In this document: positions 1-11,567 of the stretch, piece after piece
Layout: every line of letters starts with the position of its first letter
Position numbering within the stretch: position 1 is the first letter of the stretch
DNA from: Aegilops tauschii subsp. strangulata
Taxonomy: Eukaryota; Streptophyta; Magnoliopsida; Poales; Poaceae
Assembly (NCBI RefSeq): GCF_002575655.3
Contig: NC_053037.3
Span: 144,967,207-145,031,206 of the forward strand
DNA length: 64,000 nucleotides
Direction: 5' to 3'
Notes under the pieces: generated by a model
What the model was told of the DNA's origin: nothing
Databases searched by the model: none
What the model saw: the letters and a program-made list of their open reading frames with translations, nothing else
Position numbers and translations under genes: made by a program

Positions 1-1560
1 ATTTCATGCATATGCATATCATTTTCATGGTCTAGCAAATATTGTTCTAGTGGATCAGTAGGGGGCACAACAATATAAGCAAGACAAATTATTTCATCCT
101 TACTAGGTAATTCTTTCTTATGAGGTTGTCTAATAAACTTGAAGAAATTAAATTCATGATACTCATCACAGAAGCTAACACCGACAGTTTGTTTATGACA
201 ATCTATTTTAGCATTAACGCTGTTCAAGAAAGGTCTACCAAAGATAATGGAACAAAAGTCATCTTGTGGGGAACCAAGAACTAGAAAATCAGTAGGGTAT
301 TTTGTTTTCCCACACAATACTTCAACATCTCTAACAATCCCAAGTGGTGTGATGGCGTCTCTATTAGCAATTTTAATAGTAACATCTATGTCTTCTATTT
401 CAGCGGGTGCTATGTCATTCATAATTTCTTGATATAAGGTAAAAGGAATAGCACTCATGCTAGCACCTAAATCACATAAACCATGATAACAGTGATCTCC
501 TATTTTAACTGAGACAACAGGCATGCCAACAACAGGTCTATGTTTATCTTTTTTCGTTAGGATTAGCAATTCTTGCAGCTTCATCATAGAAGTAAATAAC
601 ATGCCCATAAATATTTTCTACCAGGAGATCTTTAACCATAGCAACACTAGTTTCTACTTTAATTTTTTCAGCAGGTTTAGGTGCTCTAATATTACTTTTG
701 TGAACCACAGTTGAAACCTTAGCATGTTTCTTAATCCTAACAGGGAAAGGTGGTTTATCAATATAAGCAGTAGGCACAACCGGGTCAACATTGTAAATAA
801 TGGTTTCATCTTTAGCTATGATTAGTTATTTAATTTCTTCTTTAATAGGTGGGCGATATTTGAACGACTTCTCTCTAGGGAGATCAACATGAGTAGCAAA
901 AGATTCATAGAAAGAGGCTACTATCTCAGAGTCAAGTCCATATTTAGTGCTAAACTTTTGAAAAGCATCGGTATTCATAAAAGATTTAACACAATCAAAC
1001 TTGAGCTTAATACCTGACTCTTTACCTTCATCGAGTTCCCAATCTTCAGAGTTGCATTTAATTCTTCCAAAAGATACCACATGAATTCAATAGTCTTCTT
1101 CATAAAAGAACCAGTACAACAAGTATCGAGCATGGATTGATCATCGTGATAAAGCCGAGCATAAAAGTTCTGAATGATAATTTCTCTTGAGAGCTCATGA
1201 TTGGGGCAGGAATATAACATTGACTTAAGCCTCCCCAAGCTAGAGTGATACTTTCTCCTTCACGAGGCCAAAAATTATATATATAATTCCGATCACGATG
1301 AACTAGATGCACAAGATATTTTTTTGGTGAAATTCCAATTTCAATCGATTCCAGTTCCAAGATCCAATATCATCGCATAGCCTATACCATCTCAATGCTT
1401 TTCCCTTTAAAGATAAAGGGAAAACCTTCTTCTTAGTTTCATCTCTGGATAAACCTGCAAGCTTAAATAATCCACAAATCTCATCCACATATATCAAATG
1501 CATATCAGGATGTTCAGTTCCATCTCCTGCATAAGGATTAGCTAGTAGTTGTTCTATCAT
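1..1560 (-). pseudogene. Ty3-gypsy gag-protease remnant (Sabrina/WHAM-like)
   Basis: Read on the minus strand, 1560 to about 826 gives pieces of a gypsy capsid protein in several frames. They include the wheat-type opening NPYAGDGTEHP and the capsid signature LKGKALRWYRL. Further on, 777-544 and then 480-250 continue into an aspartic protease: the active-site-like CDLGAS lies at 459-476, followed by an IIFGRPFLN-type flap region near 220-245. No single frame is open, so this is a dead copy with several frameshifts. The rest of pol would lie beyond the left edge of the window. Position just inside the primer site and LTR confirms minus orientation. The family name is from recalled similarity. 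Confidence 0.8.
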
Positions 1561-1757
1561 ACCCGAAGGAATTTCATAAACAATATTTTCAGTAGGTATA
1601 GTAGGTTGACAGGTAACTAATTATGGTTCTGGTCGAGGTGAATATACCCCGAACAAACCCCTCAAAGGATGATTCTCCATAGTAACAAGTAACAATAAAT
1701 TTCAGCACGTAATAATAATTTTCCCTTACCAATTTCCACTTACCAAGACTGCTTCAC

Positions 1758-1775
1758 TCCCCGGCAACGGCGCCA
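1758..1775 (-). other. Primer-binding site, tRNA-Asp type
   Basis: The plus-strand text TCCCCGGCAACGGCGCCA is the 3' end of plant tRNA-Asp. Its complement on the minus strand would therefore pair with that tRNA to prime reverse transcription. It lies 11 bp inside the LTR boundary, as expected for a minus-strand element. Confidence 0.88.
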
Positions 1776-1786
1776 GAAAAGAGACT

Positions 1787-2919
1787 TGATGACCCACAAG
1801 TATATGGGAACAATCGTAGTCCTTCCGATAAGTAAGAGTGTCAAACCCAACGAGGCTCAGAAGGAAATGACAAGCGGTTTCCAAATCGGTCCCTTACGAA
1901 GTAGCACATAAACTAGGGTTTAAGCTTCTGTCACTCTAGCAACCCATCATCTAATAACTACTCCACAATGCATTCCCTTAGGCACAAATATGGCAAAGTT
2001 CCATGTAGTCGATGTTCACATGACACCACTAAGGGAATCACATCATACATATCATCAAAATACCGAACACATATCAAGTTCACATGATTACTTGCAACAT
2101 GACTTCTCCCGTGACCTCAAAAATAAAAGTAGCTACTCACAAATGATAATCATGCTCAAGATCAGAGGGTATTAAATAGAATAATGGGTCTGAACATATA
2201 ATCTTCCACCAAATAAACCATATAGCAACCAACTACAAGATGTAATCAACACTACTAGTCACCCACAGGTACCAATCTGAGGTTCCGGTAGAAAGATTCA
2301 ACACAAGAAATGAACTAGGGTTTGAGAGGAGATGGTGTTGTTGAAGATGTTGATGGAGATTGCCCTCCCAAAGATGAGAGGGTTGTTGGTGATGACGATG
2401 GCGATGATTTCCCCCTCCGGGAGGGAAGTTTCCTTGGCGGAATTGCTCCGCTGGAGGGCAAAAGTGCTCCTGCCCATGTTCCGCCTCAAGACGGCGGAGC
2501 TCCATCCCCAAATTCCTCTTTTGATTTTTTTCTAGGTCAAAATGACATATATACTAGAAGATGGGCATAGGAGGTGGGCCGAGGAGGGCACAACCCACCA
2601 GGGCACGCCTGGGGGGCCTGGCGCACCCAGGTGGGTTGTGCCCACCTGGTGGGCCTCCTCCGGTAGTTATTTGCTCTAGTATTTTTTATAGATTGCAAAA
2701 CAATTCTCCGTAAATTTTCAGCTCATTTGGAGATGTGCAGAATAGGTAACTCTGACATAGCTTTTCCGGTCCAGAATTCTAGCTGCCGGCATTCTCCCTC
2801 TTTGCGAAACCTTGCATATTATGAGAGAAAAGGCATTAGAAATACTCCATAAATTATTATTATTATATAAAAACATTGTAAATAACAGTAGGGAAACATG
2901 ATGCAAAATGGACGTATCA
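1787..2919 (-). mobile_element. 5' LTR of minus-strand Ty3-gypsy element
   Basis: The LTR is about 1133 bp and has TGAT/ATCA inverted ends: plus-strand TGATGACCC at 1787 and GACGTATCA ending at 2919. It adjoins the tRNA-Asp primer site. Text such as the CCACAAGTATATGGG start and the GACGTATCA end resembles Sabrina/WHAM-group LTRs of wheat. The other LTR is outside the window, so no target duplication can be checked. Apparent short ORFs in 2230-2570 are chance frames in the GC-rich part of the LTR. Confidence 0.82.
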
Positions 2920-3710
2920 GCGCCCTGTTGCCTTGTGGGGCCCTCGAGCACCGTCTTGCGTTCATTCTTCCTCCCAAAAATCACATATCTTCCATACAAA
3001 ATCTCTGTAAATTTGTATCACGTTTGGACTTTGTTTGGTATGGTATTTCTGTGAAACAAAAAACATGCAAAAAACAGGAACTGGCACTGGGCACTAGATT
3101 AATAAGTTAGTCCATAAGAATAATATAAAAGTGCACCAAAACCATACAAAATTATTGTAGAGATGGCATGAATACTTCATAAGTTGTAGATACATTCGAG
3201 GCGTATGATGCCTATATACATGATCATTTCCTTGAATATCATCATAGCTACGCGCTTTTCTATCTATTACCCAACAGTAATTTGTTCACCCACCGTATGC
3301 TATGTGTTCAAGAGAGAAGCCTCTAGTGAAAACTATGGCCCCCAGGTCTACTTTAATCATATTACAAAACCTAAATTCCTTTGCTGCAATTTTTCTTATT
3401 TTACTTTTTTTTTTGCAATTTATCCATCTACCAATACATTGTTTGATCCTTGCAAGTAACGAGTTCAAGGGGGTTGACAACCCTCTTGCCCGCGTTGGGT
3501 GAAAGTATTTGCTTTTGTGTGTGCAGGTGCTGTTCATGAGGCTTTGCGTGATTCTCCTACTGGATTGATACCTTGGTTCTCACTGAGGGAAATACTTATC
3601 TCTACTATGATGCATCTCCTCTCCTCTTTTGGGAAAATGCCAACACATCTCACAATTAGCACTAGGGTTCTTGCCATGAACAAAAAAACTAGCTTCAAAG
3701 ATTTCCTAGA
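2920..3710. mobile_element. Older LTR-retrotransposon debris
   Basis: 2920-3215 resembles the outer end of another Sabrina/WHAM-type LTR, with a decayed GACGTATCA-like end near 3200-3212. 3211-3710 resembles non-coding gypsy sequence common in wheat, including the stretch around TTGACAACCC and the CTACTGGATTGATACC region near 3557-3572. No coding domain survives. The minus-strand element on the left probably inserted into this older copy. Confidence 0.5.
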
Positions 3711-4017
3711 AAAGATAGGCAGATCTCTTTGCAATCTAGAGATAAAAGGTACCTAGTTTCAGATTGGATTTCATACAAATAGAAATCGAGATGGTTGGGG
3801 ATCACATGAAAATGGAATGTGGAAAAGAGAGAAAAAAATGCCATCTGCAGTTATTCATTAGTGTCTGTGTTACGAAGCAAAGCTTTTACTCAACTTTACC
3901 ACCATATACCTGTTTGCCATTTGTGTTTGAAGGTAATTGCCATGTCTGTTAGGTAAACTTTGACACACTTGTTGGCATAACATTGCCATTTTTTATGCAA
4001 GTGCCAACATTACTGCA
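3711..4017. other. Non-coding, no recognised feature
   Basis: This AT-rich stretch has short ORFs without recognisable motifs. I see no gene, terminal repeat or target duplication in it. Confidence 0.4.
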
Positions 4018-4172
4018 GGATGCTACTAACGCGACACTATGATCAAGGACCCTTTGACGAAACTGTGTGTGATGCATTAATCGCAAACGGGGATGTAAAA
4101 AAACCATCAAAAAAGATGCAAAACGTTTGCGATGGCGGAGACATCAAACACGGTTCAGATTTTAGTTACGTG
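4018..4172. mobile_element. Left flank fragment of an outer CACTA-like element
   Basis: The stretch contains repeated motifs such as GTTTGCGATGGCGG, CAAACACGGTTC and TGTGTGTGATGC. The same vocabulary (TGTTTGCGATGAG, GTGTGTGATA, ACGGTTC) resumes at 32083, on the far side of the inserted CACTA element. The two sides therefore look like one older element split by the insertion. Its terminal CACTA motif is not visible here. Confidence 0.5.
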
Positions 4173-4400
4173 CACTACAAAAAAATACACTTCCGTGATG
4201 ATACGTGTTTGTCACAGTAGGTCGCGTTTTCTGTCATGCATGTACATCCATGACGATTTTATGACAGAATCAAGATAGTCATACCTGTGCTGTCGTAGAA
4301 GTGTTCCATGACATTACCAAAATTATCATCAAGGAAGTGTCCACTTCCATGACGATAAATCGCACGTCATGGAAGCTCTTTCGTCAAGGGTGACCGAGAT
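4173..4400 (+). repeat. Left terminal region of CACTA element
   Basis: The terminus begins CACTACAAAAAAATACAC and continues with inverted GTCATGGA/TCCATGAC-type subterminal motifs, for example near 4250, 4307 and 4350. The right end carries related GTCATAGAAGTGTCAT motifs. Such short inverted subterminal motifs are the known transposase-binding context in CACTA elements. Confidence 0.75.
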
Positions 4401-4609
4401 GTGGCATCCACTGTAACGGGTCGCCGTTAAGCTATCAGGTCCGGTTTTGGATCCGATAACCTGTTAACAGCCCGGATCAATGAGGATTTTCCATGTGTAA
4501 AATTGTCATTGGCCGGAGGAAACACGTGTTGGCTCACCGTTGGGACAGATGTCATCCATTCATTGGACAGGAGGCACCTATGATAGATCGACATGTGGCA
4601 CGACCCAAT

Positions 4610-5466
4610 AGAGGCCCATTCCGGTGAAAAGGCTGGCCCGTTTGACTTGGTCAAAAGGTAACGGGCCGGCCCACGGAAAGCCTGTTCCTATATAGCCCAT
4701 TTACGGCCCGCTAACTCACGGCCCGTTACGGCCTACCGGAATTAAGCCCAGTAGCTTCATCTAGGCCGTCCAATATGATTCTAGCCCATTGTAACTTCTG
4801 GCCCATGTATGGCCCATGATGTCTTTCGGCCCATACGAGGCCATTTGTAACTCTTGTCCCATTAACGGCCCGTAGTGAATCTGGCCCTCAATGAACAGTG
4901 TATCGCTTCATACCCGCTAACGGCCCATTATTCCATTGGGCCGTTTCCAACCCATGTTATCTTTCGGCCTTCTTAGGGCGCATTTATTCTTGGGCTTATT
5001 TCCAGCATTCGGTTAGTTACGGCCCGTTACTGGCCTTTTCTGCTTGTGGGCCAAATTCAGCCTGTGGTTACAATCGGCCCGTTTGCGGCCCGTTAATCCG
5101 TTGGGCCGTTTTCATAGCGTCATCAAATACGGCTGATTAACGACGGGCCGTTATTGTCAGCCCATGAACAGATGATTACAAATCTAGCCAGTTTATGGCC
5201 CATAATGCGGTCTGTTATTGGCCCACGTTTGGCCGATCGATCATACGGCCCGAAGAAGGCCCATTGATGCTACGGCCCGTAGAAGGCCCACTGTTTCTAC
5301 GGCCCTTACAAGGCCCATTGTTTCTACGGCCCTTACAAGGCCCATTGTTTCTACGGCCCGTAGGAGGCCCATGGTAACAACAGTAAATATGTAGCCCATG
5401 GTTATTGTGGCCTAGTTTTAAAAAATAGGTTATTGCGGCCAAACCGCGGAAAAAGAACTGCACTGA
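4610..5466 (+). repeat. CACTA subterminal GGCCC repeat array
   Basis: Dozens of copies of GGCCCGTTA, GGCCCAT and TACGGCCCGT occur in both orientations. Between 5243 and 5377 they condense into five exact-period 27-bp units starting at 5243, 5270, 5297, 5324 and 5351, with the core CTACGGCCCGTAGAAGGCCC. Short proline- and leucine-rich ORFs in this array are by-products of the period being a multiple of three. Confidence 0.8.
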
Positions 5467-8086
5467 TGTAACATCCCAAATTTTCAATTTGGAATGTTAT
5501 GCATAGGTCATTCATGCATATCATATTTTATTGCATTTCGTTTCGCGATCCTCGAAATTCTGAGCAACTCAAGGACCCTCGGAGAGAGTTGGGGATTTCA
5601 CGTTTTTCATATTTGAATTTTATCAAATATTGAAACAAGGATCACTTTAGTTTTAATTTATTTTCTCTCCAAAAATATTTCATATTAAAATATATGAGAG
5701 GACATAATATGACTTCTCCAAAATAAAGGAAATATTGGAGGAAATATATTAAAATCAAATATTTGATTTTATTCCGATTTTATTTTTTATTTGAATTACG
5801 AAAAATACGCGTTTTTCAAAATTGCATTATAGGCCAAAATAAATGTTCACCTTGTCCGACATAATTTTAGAGGACAGGGAAAATTTATTTCGGGATTTTT
5901 TGAGTCCGTTTAGTATTTCTTTTCTTTCTTTTTCTGCATGTCGGATTTTTTTTAAAAGGAAACCGACTCCGGGCCGTACCCGACCGAGACTCCGCCCGGG
6001 GGGCTTTATAAGCCGGGGACCCCTGCCCCTCAGCCCACCAGCCAGCCCACCGCAACCCGCGCGCCGCCGCCCAAACCCTAGCGCGCCGCCGCCGCCGCCC
6101 GCTGCCGCTGCCGCGCCGCCTTGCCCCGCCGGAGCCGTACCGCCGCCCGTCGACCCGCCGGTTTTCGAGGTAGCCGCCGGTTTTTCTAACTGTTCGGTTT
6201 TATTTTGTAAAACTCTAGTTTCGTTTTTTTGAATAGATCGGTTTTTGTTTCGGTTTAGTTAAATAGCGGACGTTCGTCCGTGCGTTTGTTTTAACGCACG
6301 GTTTTCGTCCGTTAGTTGCAGACAGCGAACGTTCGTTCGTTAGCCTGTTCGTTAGTTTCTCTTTTTCTCGGGTTTTTCGCGATTATTTTTGATCGCGATT
6401 TCTGACCCGATTTTCGTTTTCGTTTATCTTTTTGCTCGTTTATCGGAATCAGGCGATTCAAGCGCCTAGATCTTCGTCTCGAAGCCCTCTTTCTGTTTAA
6501 CCAACTGGAACAAGATTTTGGTACTGTAAAATTTGACTTTAGTCCAGATTAGTAATCAGATCTTGTTTCTTTCGCAGTTTGAGTATCGTTGCTCCGTTTG
6601 ATTTGATTCTTTTTGCAAACCGGAGTTCTTAAGTTGAACTTTCTGGTTAGATCTTCTTATTTGAGTTTTACCCGTGCATATTTGCTTGATTGCTTATGTA
6701 TGTTATTGTTTGTTTGCGATAGAATTCCAGGAGTGCGAAGCATGCTACTACGAGTCACTAGGTTTTGCGGATCGTCAGCAAGGCAAGTAACACATTGATC
6801 ATACCCCTTTATTACCCAGTTTTTATTCATTAGATACAATCCTCAAACAGTGCATGAGTAGGATCTCTTAACATGTGGGTTTGGGAAGTAGATGATGAGG
6901 TAGAACCTATTACTTGTTTTAATGTCAAACCCTTAGGAGTTACTTCTATGTTATGCTTATATTGCAATGCTATGCTCGTAGACGTGGATTGGGTTTGAGT
7001 GTATCCATGACAGATGTGAGTTGTTAATTAATGGTTCAACCTAAGGTGGCAACTTTAACACACATCTGGGAGGATTGCTTGTTTGGGCACCTAGAGAATC
7101 CAGTGTTGTCCTAGGATATCCCGGAGTACCCGTGTGATCATCCTACGGTCCGCCACCCAGGCTCAAAGGGATCGTGAGATATTTCATGCTAGAAACTTCC
7201 GTGTGCAGCCACAAGCCATTATGGGCTCTGGCATAGTTGAGTATGTTGCATGACCTCTTTCAATGGTGGGCTAGCAGATGTAGAGGGAAAGTAGGTGTAA
7301 CTGTCCATCCAGGGTAAAGAGTTAATGTTTCTGAAAGACTGTGTCTCGGTCATCCGTTTCTCAAACACCATGTAGTGCGAGAAATCCAACGGAGGAGATC
7401 GAGTCTTGTGGGGAAAAGTGCGCAAACCTCTGCAGAGTGTACAAACTAATCATGGTTAGCCGTGTCCCCAGTTATGGACGTCTTGAGTATCTAGTACTTG
7501 GATTATCCTATTGTATCTCATCACTCTAATTTAATTTGTTGGGTTGATAATTACCTTTAATTGGGATTGAGTTGGAGGAACCTTCTCAATGATGCTTCAA
7601 CTACCATGATAGTTAAATAAAAATTTATTCCTTTGTTGTAGGAAAAAATTGGCTTTTCGCAAAAATCATATAACCATAGAGCCTCCACCAGCCATATATG
7701 CATATAGTGATAGCATTTATCTATTCATTGCTCTACTGTGTTATATTGCCAACATATTCCATGTGCTGACCCGTTTTCGGGATGCAACGTGTTATGTTGC
7801 AGACTTTTCAGACGACGAGTAAAGGTGCGATAGGTCGTTGTCATGCATTCAGCTATGCCGTTGGAGTTGATGGACTCACTTTATCTTCCAAGCCTTCCGT
7901 TGTTATCGTGTTAGATGGCCTTAAGCCATATTTCTTGTAATAAGTTCTCTCTTGAGACATTCGATGTAATAAGTGTGTGATTGCTACTCTGTTATAAATC
8001 CTTCGAGTACTGTGTGTGTCAGCATTACCGATCCAGGGATGACACCGAAGCACAGAGACTTGACTGTTTGAGGTCGGGTCGCTACA
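5467..8086 (+). mobile_element. 5' LTR of chromovirus, 2620 bp
   Basis: The LTR starts TGTAACATCCC and ends GGGTCGCTACA, with TGTA/TACA inverted ends. Its first 335 bp are repeated almost identically from 13546. The U3 part is AT-rich. It is followed by a TATA box at about 6007 and a GC-rich leader (6020-6170) that resembles a plant 5' untranslated region. No ORF in this stretch is credible as a gene. Confidence 0.88.
6007..6012 (+). promoter_or_regulatory. TATA box of chromovirus LTR
   Basis: TATAAG lies in a GC-rich setting (GGGCTTTATAAGCCGGGG) within the LTR. Transcription would be expected to start about 30 bp downstream, which leaves an R/U5 segment of roughly 2 kb. Confidence 0.5.
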
Positions 8087-8104
8087 AGATCGTATCAGAA
8101 CACA
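8087..8104 (+). other. Degenerate primer-binding site (tRNA-Met type)
   Basis: Directly after the LTR, CGTATCAGAAC occupies the place of the TGGTATCAGAGC primer site used by many plant gypsy and copia elements. Two changes from that core agree with an inactive copy. Confidence 0.6.
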
Positions 8105-8193
8105 CGCTGAATGTAGGACACGACCACTAAGAAAAGCCATAGGTCACTCTTCACTACTCATTTCTGACTCCTCTCCATTTTCTACTTTTTAGG

Positions 8194-8934
8194 ATGGCGG
8201 ACTCGAGGGACAAGTTTGCGCAACCAGATGAAGACACCCCCTTTGGACGACACTTGAAGGAAGTCACTAGATACCTGAACATTGGAATACCAAGCTTCAC
8301 CGGGACCTACAACGCCACTTTACCAGAAGAGAAGCGCTGGATGATTCAAGTCCAAGTTCCAGGAAGGACATTCACGCCAGTCACAGAGCCCATAGAGTTT
8401 TCCTTTGATGCACCCACCTGGAGTCTAGGCAAGAGCATGGCAGCCCACATCACCATGGGACGCATTGGCGAAGTTTACCACAAGGATCTCAAGGATACTA
8501 TCTACCAGATATGTGGGCGCCGAGATGAGCAATGGGAGATAGTCAGCACCAGGAAGGACAGGTCCATTGCAGCATTCATCCAGGAGCTGAACCAGCACAT
8601 TTGACGCCAGGAGAACCAGATGTGCGCAAGTATGATAGATTTGAAGAAGGCGATGACAGGGATCACCGAGTTAGAAGAGGAACTCAAGTCTACACGCGAC
8701 GGATATGAGGAGGAAATCGCGACACTATTGGAGAAGAATGACGACCTGATTAAGAAGATCGGAGTATTCATGGGAGACCCCGCGCCAGGAGGAGAAGACG
8801 ATGATTCCACTTGTCCGGAGAACTACATCATCATCGACGACACCGACTTCGACCCCGATGATAGTGATGATAATTTTGAAGATGAAGCTGGAGCGGATAT
8901 CATGGAGTCTTCCACCGATCAAAATTTCTTGTAG
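8194..8934 (+). pseudogene. Extra ORF upstream of gag (unknown protein)
   Basis: One reading frame runs from ATG 8194 to TAG 8932-8934 (246 codons), interrupted only by TGA at 8602-8604. The first half has the look of a folded domain (GIPSFTGTY, a central FDAPTWSLGKSMAAH block, then AFIQELNQHI). The second half contains a probable coiled coil (LEEELKSTRDGYEEEIATLL) and a strongly acidic tail (DDTDFDPDDSDDNFEDE). It lies between the primer site and gag, in the same sense. I recognise no known capsid, protease or envelope motif. The stop is compatible with a CGA to TGA change. Extra ORFs are known from Tat/Ogre gypsy lineages, but I cannot assign this one. Confidence 0.65.
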
Positions 8935-9126
8935 ACCACCATATTATCAGTAGTATTTTCCCCATGTAAATAGTATAGTCCGAGCACTGTAACGATAGTT
9001 AGATCGATTGTATGCCCTTGCTTGATTGAATGAGTGATATGTTTGTGTTTGTCTCATGTGCATATGGGTAGTGTTTCCTCACCAGACCTAATTTCTATTC
9101 TAATCTCTTCCCTCTAAACCCATCAG

Positions 9127-9228
9127 ATGCCTCCGAGACGTGACACCGGATTTGTCTTCCCACCGGAGATCACCCAGTTGATCCAGCAGCAGAATGCCTT
9201 GATGCAGATATTAGTCCAGAACCAAGGC

Positions 9229-9260
<32 letters not shown>

Positions 9261-10190
9261 CCCTTCTCCAGTTGACAACATAGCCTGTTTTCTGAGGTTA
9301 CAGCCGCCGGTGTTTTCCAGTAGCACCGAGCCAATTGTTGCGCATGACTGGCTACGCAGGATTGGAAGGGAGTTGACACCGCCGGTTGCACTGATTCTGA
9401 GAAGGTGCATTTTGCCGCACACCAATTGGATGGACCAGCAGCGTCATGGTGGGAGAATTACACAACCACTTTTCCCATAACCAATGTCACTTGGGATCAG
9501 TTTCAGCAAGCATTCCGCATAGCCCATGTCTCAACTGGAGCTATGAGCATGAAGAAGCGTGAGTTCCGCAACTTACGCCAGGGAAATCGTACTGTGGCTC
9601 AGTACGTAGATGAGTTTAGTAAGCTTTCTCGTTATGCCCCTGATGATGTGGCCACAGATGCAGCGAAGCAGGAGAAGTTTATGGAAGGGCTAAATGATGA
9701 TATGAGCATGCAGTTGATGGTGGCAACATTCAACAACTACCAGGTGTTGGTAGACAAGGCCCTTATGATTGAAGGGAAGCAGCAGCAGATTGAGAGCCGC
9801 AAGAGGAAGTATGGACAAGGAAAGTACAATTCTGGAGCTCAGCAGAAGCCTCGTTTCACCTTGAACTCGGGAGGGCTTGTCCATAACCATGGAGGGCACA
9901 ACCACAATGGAGGGAGTTCCCACAACCACAATGGTACCAAGAATGGAAACGGGAATGGAGCAGGAAGCACTCATAACCACTCTAACCCAGCCACACCCGC
10001 CAAGAAGGACCTAAGTCACATTACTTGTTTCAAGTGCGGGAAGACTGGACACTATGCCACTGAGTGCCCTGAAGAAAAGAATAGCAATGGCAATGGAAGC
10101 GCTGGGAAGAAGCCCAACCCTTTCAATAGGGGACAAGTGAACCACGTGAACGTGGAGGAAGTTGAGGAGCAGCCTGATGCAGTTATTGGT
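9127..10190 (+). pseudogene. gag: Chromovirus gag (capsid and zinc knuckle), frameshifted
   Basis: ATG 9127 opens a frame with a poly-Asn run encoded by an AAC microsatellite (about 9230-9260). The frame is lost near 9375 and resumes in frame +3 with HFAAHQLDGPAASWWENY, a retrotransposon capsid signature. A single missing base explains the shift. A CCHC zinc knuckle, CFKCGKTGHYATEC, lies at 10026-10067 and would bind RNA. Between capsid and knuckle is a His/Asn/Gly-rich linker. Downstream the frame runs straight into protease, so gag and pol form one polyprotein. Confidence 0.88.
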
Positions 10191-10560
10191 AAGTTTTTGG
10201 TTAAGTCTTTTACTGCAATTTTTCTTTTCGATACTGGTGCATCACATTCATACATATCAAGGGGATTCGTGGATAAGTATAAGTTGCCCACTAAGGTACT
10301 TAGGACACCAATGTTAGTAAGTTTGCCAGGAGCAGAATATATGGCAAGTCAAGGATGTTTTTAGATGCCATTGACTATTGGAAGCCATGTTTTCCCCTCA
10401 GACCTGATAATTTTGGAGTCACAAGGTTTGGATGTGATACTAGGAATGGATTGTCTGTCGATGTATGGAGGAAACATCGATTGCGCGAGTAAGTCAATTT
10501 TTCTCACTACCCCGGAGGGAAAAAGGATCAAGTATGTATCCAGGCATTCGCCAAGGAGTA
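10191..10560 (+). pseudogene. pol: Chromovirus aspartic protease, one nonsense codon
   Basis: The active-site motif FLFDTGASHSYIS begins near 10224, and a DVILGMDCL flap-type motif lies near 10431-10460. The two are separated by a TAG at 10362-10364 in the same frame. The enzyme would have cut the polyprotein. The stop makes this copy inactive. Confidence 0.85.
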
Positions 10561-11567
10561 CCCAAGTAAATTCTCTCACGGGAGTTGTTCAGGAGGAAGT
10601 GCCGGTAGTAAAGGACTATCCGGATGTATTTCCGGAGGAGTTACCAGGCATGCCACCAGATCGAGATATCGATTTTTTGTTAGAGCTATTGCCAGGCACC
10701 GGGCCTATATCGAAGAGACCATACCGAATGCCCGCAACCGATCTGGAGGAGATTAAGAAGCAGATTAAGGAGTTATTGGAGAAATGTTACATTCGAAGAA
10801 GTTCATCACCATGGGGAGCCCCAGTGCTCTTGGTTGAGAAGAAGGATGTATCCTTAAGGATGGTTGTTGATTATCGTGCTTTGATTGAAGTAACAATCAA
10901 GAATAAGTATCCACTGCCGATGATCAATGATTTGTTTGACCAGTTGCAAGGAGCTAAGGTGTTTTCGAAGATTGATCTGTGATCAGGATATCACCAGCCG
11001 AAGATTAGGGAAAAGGATATACCCAAGACACCCTTCACCACAAGGTGCGGGCTATATGAGTATACGGCTATGTCCTTTGGACTAACTAATGCCCCTGCCT
11101 ATTTCATGAGTATGATGAACAAAGTGTTCATGGAGTTCTTAGACAAGTTTGTCGTGGTGTTCATTGATGATATCTTGGTATACTCGAAGAATGAGGAGGA
11201 ACACAAGGAGCATTTGTGTTTAGTTCTCGAGAAGCTCAGGGAACACCAGTTATATGCAAAGTTCAGCAAATGTGAATTTTGGTTGAAGGAAGTTGGATTT
11301 CTTGGACAGGTTATATCAGGAGAAGGTATAGCAGTGGACCCCACCGAGGTTCAGTCAGTCACTGAGTGGGTGGCACCCACCTCAGTCGGAGAGATCTGCA
11401 GTTTTCTTGGACTCGCGGGATACTATCGGAGATTCATTGAGAATTTTTCTAAGATTGCGAAGCCTATGACGACATTGTTGAAGAAGGACACTAAGTTCCA
11501 TTGGACTGATGATTGTGAAGCAAGTTTCCAGGAGTTGAAGAAACGTTTGACTACAACCCAGTGCTAA
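10561..11567 (+). pseudogene. pol: Chromovirus reverse transcriptase, broken
   Basis: Typical gypsy RT blocks are present: [14 protein letters not shown], the [10 protein letters not shown] segment, [18 protein letters not shown], and the catalytic [10 protein letters not shown] near 11163-11190 (the usual first residue is Y). A TGA at 10980-10982 sits inside the conserved KIDL...SGYHQ region and fits a CGA to TGA change. The frame ends at TAA 11565-11567 because of a frameshift at the RT/RNase H border. Confidence 0.9.

Noticed and set aside
2230..2570. Overlapping 60-90-codon frames on both strands
   Set aside because: They lie in the GC-rich part of an LTR with no known motif and no splice or promoter context.
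4173..5466. Separate small CACTA MITE with both ends on the left
   Set aside because: No second CACTA terminus is found before the chromovirus. The matching end and GTG are at 32082-32085.
5195..5487. Repetitive 60- and 90-codon frames (GPLFLRPLQ-type)
   Set aside because: Produced by the 27-bp subterminal repeat, whose period is divisible by three.
9123..9425. Minus-strand frame with a leucine or cysteine run
   Set aside because: Shadow of the AAC microsatellite that encodes poly-Asn in gag.
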